Positions 63,867-64,000 of a DNA stretch of 64,000 nt are shown piece after piece. Source of the DNA: Hazenella coriacea (GTDB lineage Bacteria > Bacillota > Bacilli > Thermoactinomycetales > Thermoactinomycetaceae); contig NZ_SMAG01000007.1 of NCBI RefSeq assembly GCF_004341825.1, positions 62,001-126,000 of the forward strand. The letters are read 5' to 3'. Position 1 is the first letter of the stretch; every line of letters begins with the position of its first letter. The notes beneath the pieces are model-generated. The model saw nothing but the letters and a program-made list of their open reading frames with translations, was not told the DNA's origin and searched no databases. A program made the position numbers and the translations under genes.

Positions 63867-64000
63867 ACCCAACCGATCGTGATCCCTGCAGCTACTATCA
63901 TTGCTAAGCTTGAAAAAGTCCCTTCCACATCACCTAATTCAAAAGCTTTGGAAGTTCCCGTACCATGAGCACCCATACCAAACATTATTCCTTTGGCTAA
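63842..64000 (-). CDS. LrgB/CidB-family membrane protein (C-terminal end only)
   Basis: 52 codons enter from the right edge, beginning LAKGIMFGMGAHGTGTSKAFEL, the LrgB mark, and ending at TGA 63842-63844. The family is a murein-hydrolase export regulator. The rest is beyond the window. Confidence 0.85.
   Translation of the reverse strand, partial: LAKGIMFGMGAHGTGTSKAFELGDVEGTFSSLAMIVAAGITIGWVYLFILIT

Overview
The window looks like chromosomal DNA of a low-GC, endospore-forming member of the Bacillota, most likely Bacillales and plausibly Thermoactinomycetaceae. The sporulation loci (spoIIA operon with sigF, part of spoVA, spoIIM, spmA/spmB, a GerW-type gene), resBCDE, scpAB, the T-box leader and the fur-deoB-dacF-spoIIA-lysA gene order all follow the Bacillus pattern. 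The family-level guess rests on the lasso locus, which resembles the aspartimide lasso type that I recall from Lihuaxuella; it is an inference, not a database result.

Layout. 0-9 kb: the N-terminal part of a MecA adaptor, a CPBP membrane protease, ferredoxin, Hsp20, an FMN glutamate-synthase-like protein, a frameshifted DUF2935 gene, a rhodanese, pyrophosphatase and a UvrD/PcrA-like helicase. 9-13 kb: a T-box leader, then a class-V aminotransferase and serA (serine synthesis), and an SDR. 13-21 kb: a DMT exporter, resE-resD, ccsA(resC)-resB and rluB; resA is missing from this otherwise familiar cluster. 21-27 kb: Nudix, spmB-spmA-dacB and gerW(ytfJ)-DUF2953-scpB-scpA. 27-32 kb: acetyltransferases, ctaA, an Sfp-type PPTase and lysA. 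32-37 kb: spoVA (AA, AB, AEb, AEa only), sigF, spoIIAB, spoIIAA and dacF. 37-45 kb: pdp, two tandem purine nucleoside phosphorylases, deoB, a DUF4227 gene, ald, fur and spoIIM.

45-52 kb is a visibly decaying accessory island. A lasso-peptide precursor is intact, with a YxxP leader motif, a Thr-Leu/Gly leader-core junction and a core carrying Asp6-Thr7 and Asp9. Its associated PIMT-type methyltransferase is interrupted by an in-frame TGA, and a deletion joins the front of the cyclase out of frame to the back of the B2 protease, removing B1. Upstream lies a two-gene small-protein cassette, divergent from a HTH-TPR (RRNPP-like) regulator. The last 13 residues of that regulator are repeated as a free-standing 13-codon mini-ORF with its own ribosome-binding site (the SDPP motif), a candidate signalling-peptide arrangement. 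A broken histidine phosphatase gene closes the island. A second copy of the small-protein cassette lies at 57.5-58.2 kb, again divergent from a regulator (GntR/UTRA). A diverged ~215-bp intergenic repeat occurs at 37.5 and 46.0 kb.

52-64 kb: a large MMPL transporter, a two-component system, the second cassette, a GntR regulator, an alpha/beta hydrolase, an EndoQ-like PHP nuclease, nudF, a hemolysin-III protein, an EcsC-family protein and the C-terminal end of an LrgB-type protein. No tRNA, rRNA, CRISPR array or intact insertion sequence was seen.
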